The notes beneath the pieces were generated by a model that saw only the letters and a list, made by a program, of their open reading frames with translations, did not search any database and was not told the DNA's origin. A stretch of DNA of 64,000 bases from Membranihabitans maritimus (GTDB lineage Bacteria; Bacteroidota; Bacteroidia; Chitinophagales; Saprospiraceae): positions 204,695 through 268,694 of the forward strand of contig NZ_JAJSLW010000010.1 of the NCBI RefSeq assembly GCF_021729145.1, read 5' to 3'. Every line of letters begins with the position of its first letter. Positions within the stretch are counted from its first letter, which is position 1. The position numbers and the translations under genes are program-made. Below are positions 27,230-38,100 of the stretch, piece by piece.

Positions 27230-28237
27230 CTACTTATACGCCCCCATAAACTCTTCTGCCTTTGCCACCATGTTTTTACTACCGCAAAAGAAAGGGGTAC
27301 GTTGGTGTAATTCAGTAGGTTGGATGTCCAGGATCCTATTAAACCCATTGCTTGCTATTCCCCCGGCTTGTTCTGCCAAAAATGCCAGTGGATTGCACTC
27401 GTACAATAATCGTAATTTTCCAGTACCGAGTTGGTTGTGTTTTGGATAAATATAAATTCCACCTTTAATCATGTTCCTGTGGAAGTCCGTAACGAGGGAT
27501 CCGATATATCTGCTGGTATATGGCCTGTTTCCTTCCTCCATTTGGCAGTATTTGATATACTTTTTGACCCCGTTCGGAAAGTGGGTGTAATTTCCTTCGT
27601 TAATAGAATATATATTCCCATCCGGCGGAAATTCCATATTGGGATGGGAAAGGTAGTAAGTGCCAATGGCAGGATTTAGTGTGAATCCATTAACGCCATG
27701 TCCTGTGGTGTATACCATCATGGTGGAAGTCCCGTAAATTATATAACCGGCGGCCACCTGTTTGTTCCCGGGCTGGAGAAAGTCGTCCATAGTTACCGGT
27801 TTTCCGATCGGGGAGATTCTGCGGTAAATTGAGAAAATAGTCCCTACTGAAACATTGACATCAATATTACTTGATCCATCCAACGGGTCAATAAGTACGA
27901 TATATTTATTTTGATTTTTATTGTCAAGGCTGTTGATAGGTAGAAAGTGGTCCTCTTCTTCAGATGCTATTCCACAAACAATTTCACGATTTGACAAGGT
28001 ATGGACAAAGATTTCATGTGCCAGGATATCTAGCTTTTGTTGTTTTTCTCCCTGTACATTGATGGTTCCGGAGCCCCCGATTATATCAATTAAACCGGCT
28101 TTATTTACTTCGTGATTAACGATTTTCCCAGCGAGACGAATTGCATTGATTAATTTAGAAAGTTCCCCTGTTGAATATTTAAATTCATTCTGTTTTTCGA
28201 TGATGAATTCACCTAGTGTTTGGTGGTCTTGAGACAT
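27230..28237 (-). CDS. fbp: Fructose-1,6-bisphosphatase class I
   Basis: 335 residues from the ATG at 28237 ([16 protein letters not shown]); a longer frame adds an unconserved 15-residue leader. All class I signatures are visible: [25 protein letters not shown], the metal-binding stretch [26 protein letters not shown], and the C-terminal [23 protein letters not shown] with the catalytic-site KLRLLYE...E. It hydrolyses fructose 1,6-bisphosphate to fructose 6-phosphate in gluconeogenesis, cytoplasmic. Catalytic residues look intact. It runs divergently from the receptor-channel gene at 28547. Confidence 0.96.
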   Translation of the reverse strand: MSQDHQTLGEFIIEKQNEFKYSTGELSKLINAIRLAGKIVNHEVNKAGLIDIIGGSGTINVQGEKQQKLDILAHEIFVHTLSNREIVCGIASEEEDHFLPINSLDNKNQNKYIVLIDPLDGSSNIDVNVSVGTIFSIYRRISPIGKPVTMDDFLQPGNKQVAAGYIIYGTSTMMVYTTGHGVNGFTLNPAIGTYYLSHPNMEFPPDGNIYSINEGNYTHFPNGVKKYIKYCQMEEGNRPYTSRYIGSLVTDFHRNMIKGGIYIYPKHNQLGTGKLRLLYECNPLAFLAEQAGGIASNGFNRILDIQPTELHQRTPFFCGSKNMVAKAEEFMGAYK

Positions 28238-28546
28238 GGTCGTTTCGAATTTTAGTATGAAATTCAAGTTGAGTGCGACCAAGATACAGGTTATTCGTAC
28301 AAAAAGAATACTATTAAGGAGGGACTTAAGTTACAAAATCTATCAAATGTTCCACATACCAGATAGGTGTTTGGCAAAATATTGAGTATGATTAAGTTAT
28401 GAAACCGATGAAAATAATTTAATTTTTATTTTTTTCCTGAAATTAGAAGATGGATTTTTTGCAATTGTTGTCAGTATCCGGACATTTATTTTTCAGTATG
28501 CTTTATTTTATTTATTATACTTTACACATATAGATATTACTATTTT
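28238..28546. other. Divergent promoter region of fbp and the receptor-channel gene
   Basis: 309 bases of AT-rich DNA without coding signs. On the minus strand TATCTTGG at about 28282-28289 is a near match to the Bacteroidota -7 element TAnnTTTG for fbp. On the plus strand TATACTTTAC near 28518 may serve the gene at 28547. Both are weak. Confidence 0.35.
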
Positions 28547-29626
28547 ATGGGACGAAGGGTATTGGTTTTTACATATATTTTCTTATTTTTTTTCTTGATC
28601 AAAGGATCCATGGCGCAAGACACGTTGGATGTTTTAATATCGGGTAGTCCTCCATTTGTCATGACAGACGTATCCGAGCCATCGGGGTTGTCGATAGATA
28701 TTTGGGAGGAAGCTGCTTTGAATAATAATTTTTTGTTCCGGTATCACAATGAGCCGGACACTGAATCAGCCATCAATTCAATTGAAGCGGGAAGATTTGA
28801 TGTATTAGTAGGGCCGATCAGTATTCTTTCGGAACGGGCAGACCGGGTACGTTTTACCCAGCCCTATTTTGTTTCCAGTATTTCCCTGGTGTCAAAAGTA
28901 GAGACTCCTTCGGTATGGGATCGTATCAAGCCTTTTTTTAGTAAGACTTTTTTTATTGCGGTACTTGTCTTGTTGTTTATTTTGGGAATCGTAGGAACGT
29001 TGATTTGGTTGGCGGAAAGGAAGAAATCCCCAGAGGAATTTCCGCCTGATGTTCTTCGGGGAATAGGGAATGGGATTTGGTTTGCACTAGTGACTATGAC
29101 GACCGTAGGATACGGGGACCGGGCACCGAAGACCCTGGCGGGAAGGATTGTGGCCGGGGGTTGGATGATTATTGCCTTGATTACCACGACATCATTAGTG
29201 GCTGGAATAGCCAGTACATTGACGGTATCTGGACTGAGTTCGACCAGTATAAGAAATGCGGATGATTTGGCCGGGGAAATAGTAGCCGTACCCCATTCTT
29301 CACCATCTGTTGAATTTGTAAATCAATACGGAGGTAAAGTAGTGGAAGTTGAAAACATTCGTGAAGCATTCGAAAAACTGAATAACGGTGCGGTCAAGGT
29401 AATAGTGTATGATAAGCCCCAGTTGGAATATTTCATGGAAACAAATAAAGACCTGTCCAGGGGATTGAAAATTGCGAATGCGGAATATTTACCGCAGGGA
29501 TATGGTTTTGCCACTTCCCTGGAAAGTCAATATTTTACCGGGATAAATGTTGGCTTACTGGAACTTCATGAAAGTGGGGTGGTAAGAGAATTAGTGAATG
29601 ATTGGTTGAAGGAGGAAGAAGAGTGA
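28547..29626 (+). CDS. Prokaryotic ionotropic glutamate-receptor-like channel (GluR0-type)
   Basis: 359 residues: signal peptide (cleaved near SMAQ, 24), S1 lobe of a periplasmic ligand-binding domain (about 27-120, with ISILSERADRVRFTQPYF), TM1 (about 135-156), a pore loop TTVGYGDRAP (about 185-194), TM2 (about 202-225) and S2 lobe (about 235-355, with PQGYGFATSL). Ligand domain split by a potassium-channel pore is the GluR0 arrangement; the filter TVGYGD is that of potassium-selective channels. It presumably opens on binding an amino acid or similar ligand in the periplasm. Ligand not deducible. The ECF sigma gene follows after about 45-130 nt on the same strand. Confidence 0.9.
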   Translation: MGRRVLVFTYIFLFFFLIKGSMAQDTLDVLISGSPPFVMTDVSEPSGLSIDIWEEAALNNNFLFRYHNEPDTESAINSIEAGRFDVLVGPISILSERADRVRFTQPYFVSSISLVSKVETPSVWDRIKPFFSKTFFIAVLVLLFILGIVGTLIWLAERKKSPEEFPPDVLRGIGNGIWFALVTMTTVGYGDRAPKTLAGRIVAGGWMIIALITTTSLVAGIASTLTVSGLSSTSIRNADDLAGEIVAVPHSSPSVEFVNQYGGKVVEVENIREAFEKLNNGAVKVIVYDKPQLEYFMETNKDLSRGLKIANAEYLPQGYGFATSLESQYFTGINVGLLELHESGVVRELVNDWLKEEEE

Positions 29627-29669
29627 TAAAATTTTATGCTTTTGTCTTATAAAGAAAGACAATATTGAG

Positions 29670-30326
29670 TTGTCCGGAAACTTGAATTTAATATTATTTT
29701 TATGTAAATTCACCAGTGGAAATAGGGATTCTCTGATCAATCATACTTCTAGAGTGAAAGATACAAATTCAGCAGAGATTATAAGATTTTTACAGTCCGG
29801 AGATGAAAAAGCTTTCGAAACGGTATACCGTTTGTATTCTAACAATCTATACATTGTCGCCCGGTCTTATATAAATGACGATTTTGTCGCAGAAGAAATT
29901 GTCCAGAAAGTCTTTATACGGTTGTGGGACAAACGAGAGCAATTAAATATTACATCCAACCTTAACGGGTATTTATTCATGATGGTCAAAAATAAATGTC
30001 TGGATCACCTGAGAAAACCGAGGAAGATCATTTCGTTCGAAGATAAAGTAGGACAAGATGAAACGGATATCAATTTTAATGCACTTCAAGATGATGGAGT
30101 CTCCCGCCTGATCGAATCCGAACTGGAACAAAGTATTTACAAGGCGATTGATTTTCTTCCGGATGCTTGCAAGGCCGTTTTTTTGAAAACCAAAATAGAC
30201 GGTTTAAAATATAGGGAAGCTGCCAATGAATTGAATATTTCTGTGAAGACGGTAGAGAGCCATATGAACAAAGCATTAAAACATATGCGGGTATATTTGA
30301 GGGAGTTTTTGTCGGTGTTTTTATGA
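29670..30326 (+). CDS. ECF-type RNA polymerase sigma factor
   Basis: Sigma-70 region 2 is seen as FLQSGDEKAFETVYRLYSNNLYIVARSYINDDFVAEEIVQKVFIRLWDKREQLN, and region 4 as LPDACKAVFLKTKIDGLKYREAANELNISVKTVESHMNKALKHMRVYL with the helix-turn-helix. Length about 190 residues is normal for an ECF factor. No ATG fits; TTG at 29670 gives the longest frame, GTG at 29754 (VKDTNSAEIIRFLQ) fits the family better. It is the natural partner of the FecR protein at 38972-39943, which lies 8.6 kb away across the second Sus locus on the opposite strand. Confidence 0.88.
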   Translation: MSGNLNLILFLCKFTSGNRDSLINHTSRVKDTNSAEIIRFLQSGDEKAFETVYRLYSNNLYIVARSYINDDFVAEEIVQKVFIRLWDKREQLNITSNLNGYLFMMVKNKCLDHLRKPRKIISFEDKVGQDETDINFNALQDDGVSRLIESELEQSIYKAIDFLPDACKAVFLKTKIDGLKYREAANELNISVKTVESHMNKALKHMRVYLREFLSVFL

Positions 30327-30697
30327 CGAACCTATAATTTGTTGTTGTTCCGTCGTATAGAATAAGGAAGGGATTTTTGGAAACAATGCCTGAATTAAGC
30401 AGAGTAAAAAATGATTATGGATATTTTAATATACGAGACTAATTCATGAGCCGGAAATATGTAGTAGTAAGTACACTGTTCTGTGGTTTCGGATTTTCGG
30501 TAGTTGACTATTGCGCCCTGGAATCATCATCAGGAAGTTAACTCAGATACTATATTACTGCACATCAATTTTTTTTTACATTAAATTACCTCTGTTGTTC
30601 ATGATGCGTCTATGTATAAAACGAGTTAAGAAGCAATTCAAGGTGGGTTCGGAGTTGGTGAATTTTATATTCTGGAGTATGTGTAGTGAATATCCAT
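30327..30697. other. Gap between sigma factor and FG-GAP gene
   Basis: 371 bases. A 31-codon frame (30446-30541, MSRKYVVVSTLFCGFGFSV..) is the only short open frame of note and looks like chance. Genes on both sides converge here; no clear terminator stem was found. Confidence 0.35.
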
Positions 30698-32044
30698 TTA
30701 TTTAATTGGATTCTCATACCATACTACACCCAATCCATCATCTTCTTCATTTTCATCATTAGTTAGCACATCCAGATCCCCGTCCCCATCCAGATCAAGC
30801 AGGGTAACTAAATCAAATTTCCTTCCTTTTTTAGCGCTGATTTTTTCAAATATCCAATTTTCAGGAAGGAAGGGAGATGTTGAAAACGTTCCCAGGATTA
30901 CACTATGTTTTCCATTTATTTTGTAGTCTTCATAAGGAATGGAAGCTACATTTCCCTCTTCTTCAAAAGATAAAACAATGTCCAATTGGCCGTCAATATT
31001 TATATCTGCAACTGCTAGTGCTTTTCCTCTTTCTCCGGACCAGGAAGGGTAAGGGATTTTATAATGATTCCAGGTGTCGTTGTTGTTCTGTTGTTTAAGG
31101 ATTATAATTCCATTATAGAGGTCAGGGACTAAAATTTCCTTTGCCCCATTGTTGTCTAAATCTGCCAATGTCAAAAACATTGGTTCTCCATCTGAAACGC
31201 CGATCATGTGGGACTTCCATTTTTTATAGAACTCTTTACTATTTCTTCCTGGATTTTCCAGCCACCGTACACCAGAATTATTACTATATTTCCGGTCTGA
31301 GATTAATATATCGGGATGTTTATCATCATTCATGTCTATTATTTTTATTGACATGACCCAACCAGCTGTTGTCAAAGGGAAGTATTCCCAATCCTGTACT
31401 TTTTTAGGATTGGGGGGTGATTTCAACCAGCCTACCACTGCCTGATCATTTCCATGAATACCTTTTTTTCTTTTTGAACCTACGATCAAATCGATTCCGT
31501 TTTTTCCATCCATATCAGTGGGGACTACAAACATCCAGGCTGTTAACCCATCTGTTACCGGTACGACTTCGGTTTTCCAGTTTCCGGAATTCATGTAGTC
31601 CCCAGGATTTTCCGGTGCCCAGTGAAATAGTATTTGATTCGTATTCCCCTCCGAAGCGGTGACTAGATCGAGGATCCCGTTTTGGTCCAAATCAATGAGT
31701 ACTGCATCTTCCACATGTGGGGAAGATAATTCCACATAGTTCCAAAATTCATCGATTTTGTCGTATCCCGGATGGATATAAATACGGCTTACACCACCTT
31801 CTTCAAAACCACTTACCAGGTCCGGCAATCCATCACCGTTAACATCTGCCAGTTTTACACCGTCCGAACCGGATTGAGGATCCGGATCAAGTAAATGCAT
31901 TTTCCAGGGAAGGCCATGTCCCATATCTTTTGTAATGCCATTCGAAGCTTTAATCTCATTCGATTGATCCGGATAGTTTAGAACCATATAAAGTAGCAAA
32001 GAGGGGCAGATGACAATAAACGCTGTTTTTAAAATCCAATTCAT
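30698..32044 (-). CDS. Secreted FG-GAP/VCBS-repeat protein of sulfated-glycan locus
   Basis: 448 residues with an N-terminal signal anchor (MNWILKTAFIVICPSLLLYMVL). Repeated D.D.DG..D loops appear at ADVNGDGLPDLV, DLDQNGILDLV, TDMDGKNGIDLIV, DMNDDKHPDIL, ADLDNNGAKEIL, ADINIDGQLDIV and LDLDGDGDLDVL, each followed by short strands with W. This is a seven-bladed propeller, similar in plan to the protein at 7621 but only distantly alike in sequence. It is 20 nt behind the sulfatase on the same strand. The role is likely to be glycan or surface binding; no catalytic residues can be named. Confidence 0.8.
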   Translation of the reverse strand: MNWILKTAFIVICPSLLLYMVLNYPDQSNEIKASNGITKDMGHGLPWKMHLLDPDPQSGSDGVKLADVNGDGLPDLVSGFEEGGVSRIYIHPGYDKIDEFWNYVELSSPHVEDAVLIDLDQNGILDLVTASEGNTNQILFHWAPENPGDYMNSGNWKTEVVPVTDGLTAWMFVVPTDMDGKNGIDLIVGSKRKKGIHGNDQAVVGWLKSPPNPKKVQDWEYFPLTTAGWVMSIKIIDMNDDKHPDILISDRKYSNNSGVRWLENPGRNSKEFYKKWKSHMIGVSDGEPMFLTLADLDNNGAKEILVPDLYNGIIILKQQNNNDTWNHYKIPYPSWSGERGKALAVADINIDGQLDIVLSFEEEGNVASIPYEDYKINGKHSVILGTFSTSPFLPENWIFEKISAKKGRKFDLVTLLDLDGDGDLDVLTNDENEEDDGLGVVWYENPIK

Positions 32045-32064
32045 AAGGAATACTATTTATGTTA

Positions 32065-33387
32065 TTATTTTTGGACCCACTTCGGGTGTTTTCTCATTTC
32101 CTTTTCCAGAAAGATTTTCACGTCCCGTGCTTCTGCCTTTAAACTTTCGTCCGATAATGGATTTTTTTCCAGGACATCGTTCCTAAGATCATAGAATCGA
32201 CCATCGTGATACAATTTATAATCCAGCGTACGGACAAAACGCGCTCTTTTGGAATCGGCTGTTTTGCTCAACGGATTACGGTCATAGTGCACAAAAGCAG
32301 TTTGACGACCCTGGAAGTTCTTTTGGCCGGTCAACAAAGGATGAAAACTCGTACCATTGGTTTGTATCCTTTCTCCTGCTAAATCGGCGAGAGTGGGAAA
32401 GAAATCGCTGAATTCTATAAGTCCCTCATAAGTACTGCCGGTTTTGATTTGGTCAGGCCAGTAAGCAATAAGCGGGACGCGTGTCCCGGCATCTTTTGTT
32501 GTAGATTTTCCACCTTGTACTTTTCCTGTTTTCGTCAGGGTATGAATAGATTGATGGGTCCCGTTATCCCCGGTAAAAAGGACCAGCGTATTCTCATCCA
32601 ACCCCAATTTTGCTAATTGATGAACGATTTTTCCAACCATTTTATCCATATATGATACCATATCCCTGAAATAGGCCGTATCATTTTCATACCGTCGGCT
32701 CTTATCTGTCCATGCTTCCGATTCAGGGGTTGGGACGAAAGGGGAGTGGACCAGCACCATCGGATAATAAACCATGAATGGTTGATCCCGGTTCTTATCT
32801 ATAAAATCTAGGATATAATCAGAGAAAATATCAGGCCCATAATGATCTTTTGTAACTTCAAGGTATCGGCCGTTTTCTTCGATGAAAGGTTCAGAATATC
32901 TGTCTCCATCATATTTGCGATGGCGAAGCTGCCATAGGCAATATTCATCGAAACCAAATTGATAGGGAACTGTATTGTCGTTCCAGTCCGACACCTGGTC
33001 TTTTGTGTGAACTCCATTTAATTGCCATTTACCGGCGATACAGGTTCTGTAACCCGCCTTTTTCATCATTTGCGCAAAGGTATACTCATTCCTTCCCAAA
33101 TGTCCCCAGTAATCATAATTTTGGTAATTGTACAGGCCTGTCATTATTTTTACCCTGGACGGAGTACACATGGGTTGTGAAATACAATGGGTGAAACGTA
33201 TACCATTGGACGCCAAAGAGTCCAACACAGGGGTATGATATGATAAACTTCCATTACTGCTCAGGCATTCGTACCCAAGATCATCGGCCATAATAAGGAC
33301 TACGTTTGGTTTTTGTGCACCTAAAAAAATTGGATTTAGTAGAAACTGGAGGAAGCTAATTAGATAAAAAGTGTGTATATGTTTCAT
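32065..33387 (-). CDS. S1-family sulfatase
   Basis: 440 residues with a signal peptide ending LGAQ. The type I sulfatase signature is complete: metal ligands D35-D36 (IMADDLGY), the C-T-P-S-R motif at 74-78 whose cysteine becomes formylglycine, GKWQLNG (lysine and histidine region), and VLFTGDNGTHQS near 267. It removes sulfate esters from a glycan in the periplasm, needing an anaerobic- or FGE-type maturase encoded elsewhere. It is placed between SusD and the FG-GAP gene, which points to a sulfated polysaccharide as the locus target. Confidence 0.93.
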   Translation of the reverse strand: MKHIHTFYLISFLQFLLNPIFLGAQKPNVVLIMADDLGYECLSSNGSLSYHTPVLDSLASNGIRFTHCISQPMCTPSRVKIMTGLYNYQNYDYWGHLGRNEYTFAQMMKKAGYRTCIAGKWQLNGVHTKDQVSDWNDNTVPYQFGFDEYCLWQLRHRKYDGDRYSEPFIEENGRYLEVTKDHYGPDIFSDYILDFIDKNRDQPFMVYYPMVLVHSPFVPTPESEAWTDKSRRYENDTAYFRDMVSYMDKMVGKIVHQLAKLGLDENTLVLFTGDNGTHQSIHTLTKTGKVQGGKSTTKDAGTRVPLIAYWPDQIKTGSTYEGLIEFSDFFPTLADLAGERIQTNGTSFHPLLTGQKNFQGRQTAFVHYDRNPLSKTADSKRARFVRTLDYKLYHDGRFYDLRNDVLEKNPLSDESLKAEARDVKIFLEKEMRKHPKWVQK

Positions 33388-33444
33388 TAGAATAACGATA
33401 AATAGTTTGCTTTTTATTGACTTTTAATATTGAATATAACATTC

Positions 33445-35172
33445 TTAATACCCAGGATTTTGCTCCAGATTGGTTCCTGTATTTTTTTCAATATCATCAA
33501 AAGGAATAGGCCAAAGGTTATTGTGGTCTAAATAAGTTGGGCCGAGTTGGGGATCATATTTTCTGGATCGCTCTACAGTTTTGCCTAATCTCTGTACGGT
33601 AACAAGGTAAGGTGTTTCAAAATGTAATTCTCTCATGCGTTCATCTAATATATAGTCTATATTCACTTGAGATGGGTCGACTTCAGGAGCTTGAGCTCTT
33701 CTTCGGACAGAATTAATATCATTGGCGGCATTAGCTAAGTCTCCTTTGCCAAGGTAGGCTTCTGCTCTTAATAAGTAGGTTTCTGCCAATCTTATTACGT
33801 ATTGATCTTTCCAGTTTCTCTTACATGGATCAGTGTGACCTATTGAGCCGGGAACGGATTGATCTTCAATTAATAATTCATTTGGAAAGCTTCCAAAAGT
33901 AGAGCCTTTAGCAATTGTAGGAAAATAATCTCTCATTGTATCAGTAAGGGTTTCTTGTGGAAAAGGTAGATTATCTTTTATAAGCCACTTTCCCACATGA
34001 TCAGAGGCTGGGTTTTTAACAATCCAATCACGTATGATATTATGAGGAGCATTGCGGATATCTCCTTCTCCACTTTTTTCCCAAAGTTCATTTTCAAAAT
34101 AAGGTCCGGGCCTTATAAAACCACCACCTCTTCCACCGTAGTTCTCATTTGGATGCGGAATTATCTGGACTTCATTTCCATCATTGTTTCTTACTTTTAA
34201 TTGCCACAACCTTGGCATTTGGGCCCTGACACCGTATCCTCCGTTCCCACCGCCTGGAACGTTATATGAAAAAGGCATAACCCATAAAGATTCAGTGTTT
34301 CCGGCAGAACGGTCCTGGTTTCCTTTAAAAAACAAATCCCAATATACATCACCGCCGTCAAAATTAGGGTCATTATTAAACCCGAGTAACTCGGGACTTT
34401 CTATTTTATTTCCAAATCTTTCAGTCATTAATTCGGTGGCAGGATTTTCAATGACTTTTGATGCGATGTTTATGGCATCATCCCATCTTTCCAAAGATAT
34501 GTATAGTTCAGATAATACGTGCATTGCTGCCATATTGTTCAGACGTGAAACATCTGTTCCATTGATGTCTGGCAAATTTTCTACTGCAAATTCAAGATCT
34601 GTTATACATTGTTCATAGACTTCCTGACGGGAAGCTCTTGTGTAATCACGTTTTGGTTCTTTTGTTTCCTCCAGAACTATAGGAACACCCCCATATAAAT
34701 TTGCCAGGATTTTGTGTGATAAAGCCCTGAAAAATAGCGCTTCAGCTTGGATTCTGTTTTTTTGTTCTGCATTCAATTCTGCATTTGGATTTTCAGATCT
34801 TTCAATGATGACGTTTGCATCATATATCATACGATATAAGTTTACCCATAAGAAATTATACATATCACCAGAATTTGTTGGTAATAAAATGGATTGTACG
34901 TTGTCCCAACGAGCTTGATTTGGGTAGGAAAGTTCAGTTAAACTCCAAAGCAAGCCTCCATCTTCTTCATAAATCAAATCTCTATATACATCATGAAGAT
35001 TTAAAACGGCCGCATCAAAGTCTGAGATTGATAAATAAGCATTTTCCGGGGAAAAAAAATCCTGTGGGATTTCTTCCAGAAATTTATCTTCATCACATGA
35101 AAAAAAGGGGATTGTAATAAATAAAAGTCCAATAAGAACCAGTATGTTTTGGATGTATATTTTATGTTTCAT
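33445..35172 (-). CDS. SusD/RagB-family glycan-binding lipoprotein (second locus)
   Basis: 575 residues with lipobox IPFFSC near residue 26. The family start DEDKFLEEIPQDFFSPENAYLSISDFDAAVLNLHDVYRDL, TPR helices (QAEALFFRALSHKILANLYGGVPIV), NAANDINSVRRRAQAPEV, and ILDERMRELHFETPYLVTVQRLGK near the end are all RagB/SusD features. It lies 10 nt behind the STN-type SusC and pairs with it at the outer membrane. Larger than the first SusD in the window and not closely similar, so the two loci target different glycans. Confidence 0.92.
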   Translation of the reverse strand: MKHKIYIQNILVLIGLLFITIPFFSCDEDKFLEEIPQDFFSPENAYLSISDFDAAVLNLHDVYRDLIYEEDGGLLWSLTELSYPNQARWDNVQSILLPTNSGDMYNFLWVNLYRMIYDANVIIERSENPNAELNAEQKNRIQAEALFFRALSHKILANLYGGVPIVLEETKEPKRDYTRASRQEVYEQCITDLEFAVENLPDINGTDVSRLNNMAAMHVLSELYISLERWDDAINIASKVIENPATELMTERFGNKIESPELLGFNNDPNFDGGDVYWDLFFKGNQDRSAGNTESLWVMPFSYNVPGGGNGGYGVRAQMPRLWQLKVRNNDGNEVQIIPHPNENYGGRGGGFIRPGPYFENELWEKSGEGDIRNAPHNIIRDWIVKNPASDHVGKWLIKDNLPFPQETLTDTMRDYFPTIAKGSTFGSFPNELLIEDQSVPGSIGHTDPCKRNWKDQYVIRLAETYLLRAEAYLGKGDLANAANDINSVRRRAQAPEVDPSQVNIDYILDERMRELHFETPYLVTVQRLGKTVERSRKYDPQLGPTYLDHNNLWPIPFDDIEKNTGTNLEQNPGY

Positions 35173-35182
35173 TTTACTATTA

Positions 35183-38100
35183 TTAAAATTCTATATTTAT
35201 TCCAAAAGAATAGCTTTTTAAAACGGGTCTTCCACTTCTTGTAATAGTTTGATTTGTTTCAGGATCCCACCCATTCCACTTTGTAAAAGTCAAAAGGTTT
35301 TTTCCATTTAAATAAACCTGAACTCCTTTTAAACCATTAATGCCTGTTATGTTGCCTGGAATTTGATAGGTGAGGGATACATTTTGTAACCGGATAAAAC
35401 TCCTATCCCCATAAAGTGTTCCCCTTGTTCCATTTGCTGTATAAATATTGGGACGTTGATATCTTGCATTAGGATTTTCCGGAGTCCAGTATTCCACACT
35501 TTGAGGGAAAATATAACGAAAATGGAGTTCCGAATTTTGGAATCCAAAATCTAAGTAGTTATCACGACCTAAATACCGATTTTTCCCTCCCTGAATCGAA
35601 TGGATAAAAAACTTTAAAGAGAGGTTTTTATAACTAAAATTATTATTTATGCCAAAAGTATATGCGGGTGTGGTATAACCAATTATTTTTCTGTCATCCA
35701 AAGGATTTATTACACCATCCCCATTTTGGTCAACAGGTTTATGTGCACCAACATCAAAACCTGGTGGTATCTCATCATTCAATTGCCATTTACCGTTTAA
35801 TTCATAATCATAAATGGCATCGATTGATTCTCCAATGAATAACCCTTCTGATATCAAATCATCCTCACTTCCATCATTATCAAGATCAAACCCTAATAAT
35901 TCTTTTAGCTCGTTGCGATTACGGGAAAACGTGAAAGAAGTTGACCAATTAAATTGATCTTTTTGAATATTCAATGTAGAAAGGCTTAGTTCCAATCCAT
36001 TGTTATGTAATTTTCCTAAATTATCCGGGAATTCTGTATATCGACTAATTGCAGGAATATCTACCCTATAGAAGAGATTAGTAGTATTGTTATTATAATA
36101 ATCAATACTTCCTGATATTCTCTGATTTAATATTCCAAAATCGATACCCAAATTAATTCCGGTAGTTTGTTCCCATTTAAGGTTGGGACTTTCCAATGTA
36201 GATATACTTTGTGTGTACAATGGTGTCCGTGACATATCAATAAAATTAAACCCTCCGTTGACTGTCGCCAGTGTCTGGTATCTGCCAATAGTTCTGTTCC
36301 CGACTGTTCCGTATGATATTCTCAATTTTAATTGATCCAACCAATTGGAATTATCTCGTAAAAACTGTTCCTCCGAAATATTCCAGGCAAAAGAAATGGA
36401 AGGGAAAATTCCAAATTTATTAGTTTTCCCAAATCCGGAAAATCCATCCCTTCTAATAGTACCTGTAAATAAATATTTGTAGTCAAATCCATAAAAAATC
36501 CTGGCCATTGAATAAAGACTCGTTTCTTCCCATGCTCCAGAAATTGCTTGTTGCCTTTCAGAATCAGCAACTTGTAGCCGATTGAAGCCTAAAATGTCAT
36601 TTACAAAATTTTGGCCAATGGCCTGGGTGTTATCCTGAAGTCTTTTTTCCACTCCATAGACCAGGGTCAATTGAATATTATGAAGGTCGTTGAAGTTGCG
36701 GTTATATGAAAGTATATTATCTGAAGACCAGTTATTAATAAAAAGGATTTCTTTATTTCCCTCTCCTTGAAAATCTACCGCATATGATCTAAATTGGTAT
36801 AATTTTGTCCTTTTGTAGTTATTAGCAAAATTAACTTTGTAGGAAAGTCCGTCTAAGAAGGGAAAGTCAATTTTAGTATATAGATTTCCAAACAGATTGA
36901 GGCTTTTATTTAAGTCGTCCCTTTGGAATTGCAAATTGGGATTAATTTGGCCGGCAAGAATAGTCCTATATCTTTCACCATTAGAATCCATGTCGGTAGC
37001 ATACGGCTCAATATAGCGATCTGTAGGATTTGCTGTTGCTCCAGAATAATCACCCAAGCTCATAAAGGATTGGATGCCTATTTCAATCCAATCTGTAACA
37101 TTGGTTGTCAAATTGAGCCTGGCAGATAATCGATCATAAGACTCATTCTGTAAATACCCCTTTTGCTCATTATATCCTAATGAAATAAGATATGAATTAA
37201 ATTCATTACTGTTTGATAAAGACAGATTATGATTTTGAGTGTATAATAAGTCATTTGTGATAACATCGTACCAGTTAGTAGATCTCCCATCCCGATATGC
37301 TTCTCCTTCCTCATTCACTGAAAAAATATTACTTATTTGCCAATTGGGATTAGGTTCTAGATAACCCGACTCTTCTGTTCGGCTTTGAAAGACAATAGAT
37401 TCTTCAGTTTGTTTATAAAATCCCTCCAGATCAGGAGGTGTTAAATCTTTTACAGGATTTTGAATTGAATATGAACCAGAATATGATATAGTTGGTTTAC
37501 CCTTATTATTTAGTCCTTTTTTCGTGGTTAATAGAATAACACCATTGGCTGCTTGCGATCCGTAAACAGCTGCTGCACTAGCATCTTTCAGAATATCGAC
37601 AGATGCAATGTCGGAAGGGTTTATATCATTAATATTTCCTCGAAATATTACATTATCGACGACAACCAGGGGAGAATTGGAACCAGCTAAAGTAGACTGT
37701 CCTCTAATTAGCATATTGGGTTCTTGTCCTGATTGTATAGTTTGGCCGATGTCAAGACCGGCTACATTTCCTCTTAGTGATTCCATAATAGATGTATTTG
37801 GAGATTCAGCCATAGCATCTATATCGGCCCGGACCACACTCCCCGTCAAATCACTCTTTTTCTGTGTCCCATACCCCACGACCACTACTTCATCCAGGGT
37901 CTGGGAATCTTCCAGTAATGTAACTTCAATCTCGGTTTTACCTCCAATTTTAATTTCCTGGGTTTGATATCCTATATATGATATTACCAGTATCGCTTGT
38001 TCATCTACTTCTTCCAACGTAAATCGCCCTTCAAAATCGGTGGAGGTTCCTTTGTTGGTTCCTTTGACCAATACGTTGACCCCAATCAGAGGCTCCCCGG

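Noticed and set aside
30446..30541. 31-codon frame beginning MSRKYVVVSTLFCG
   Set aside because: Short, no ribosome-binding site or homology, in a gap between convergent genes.
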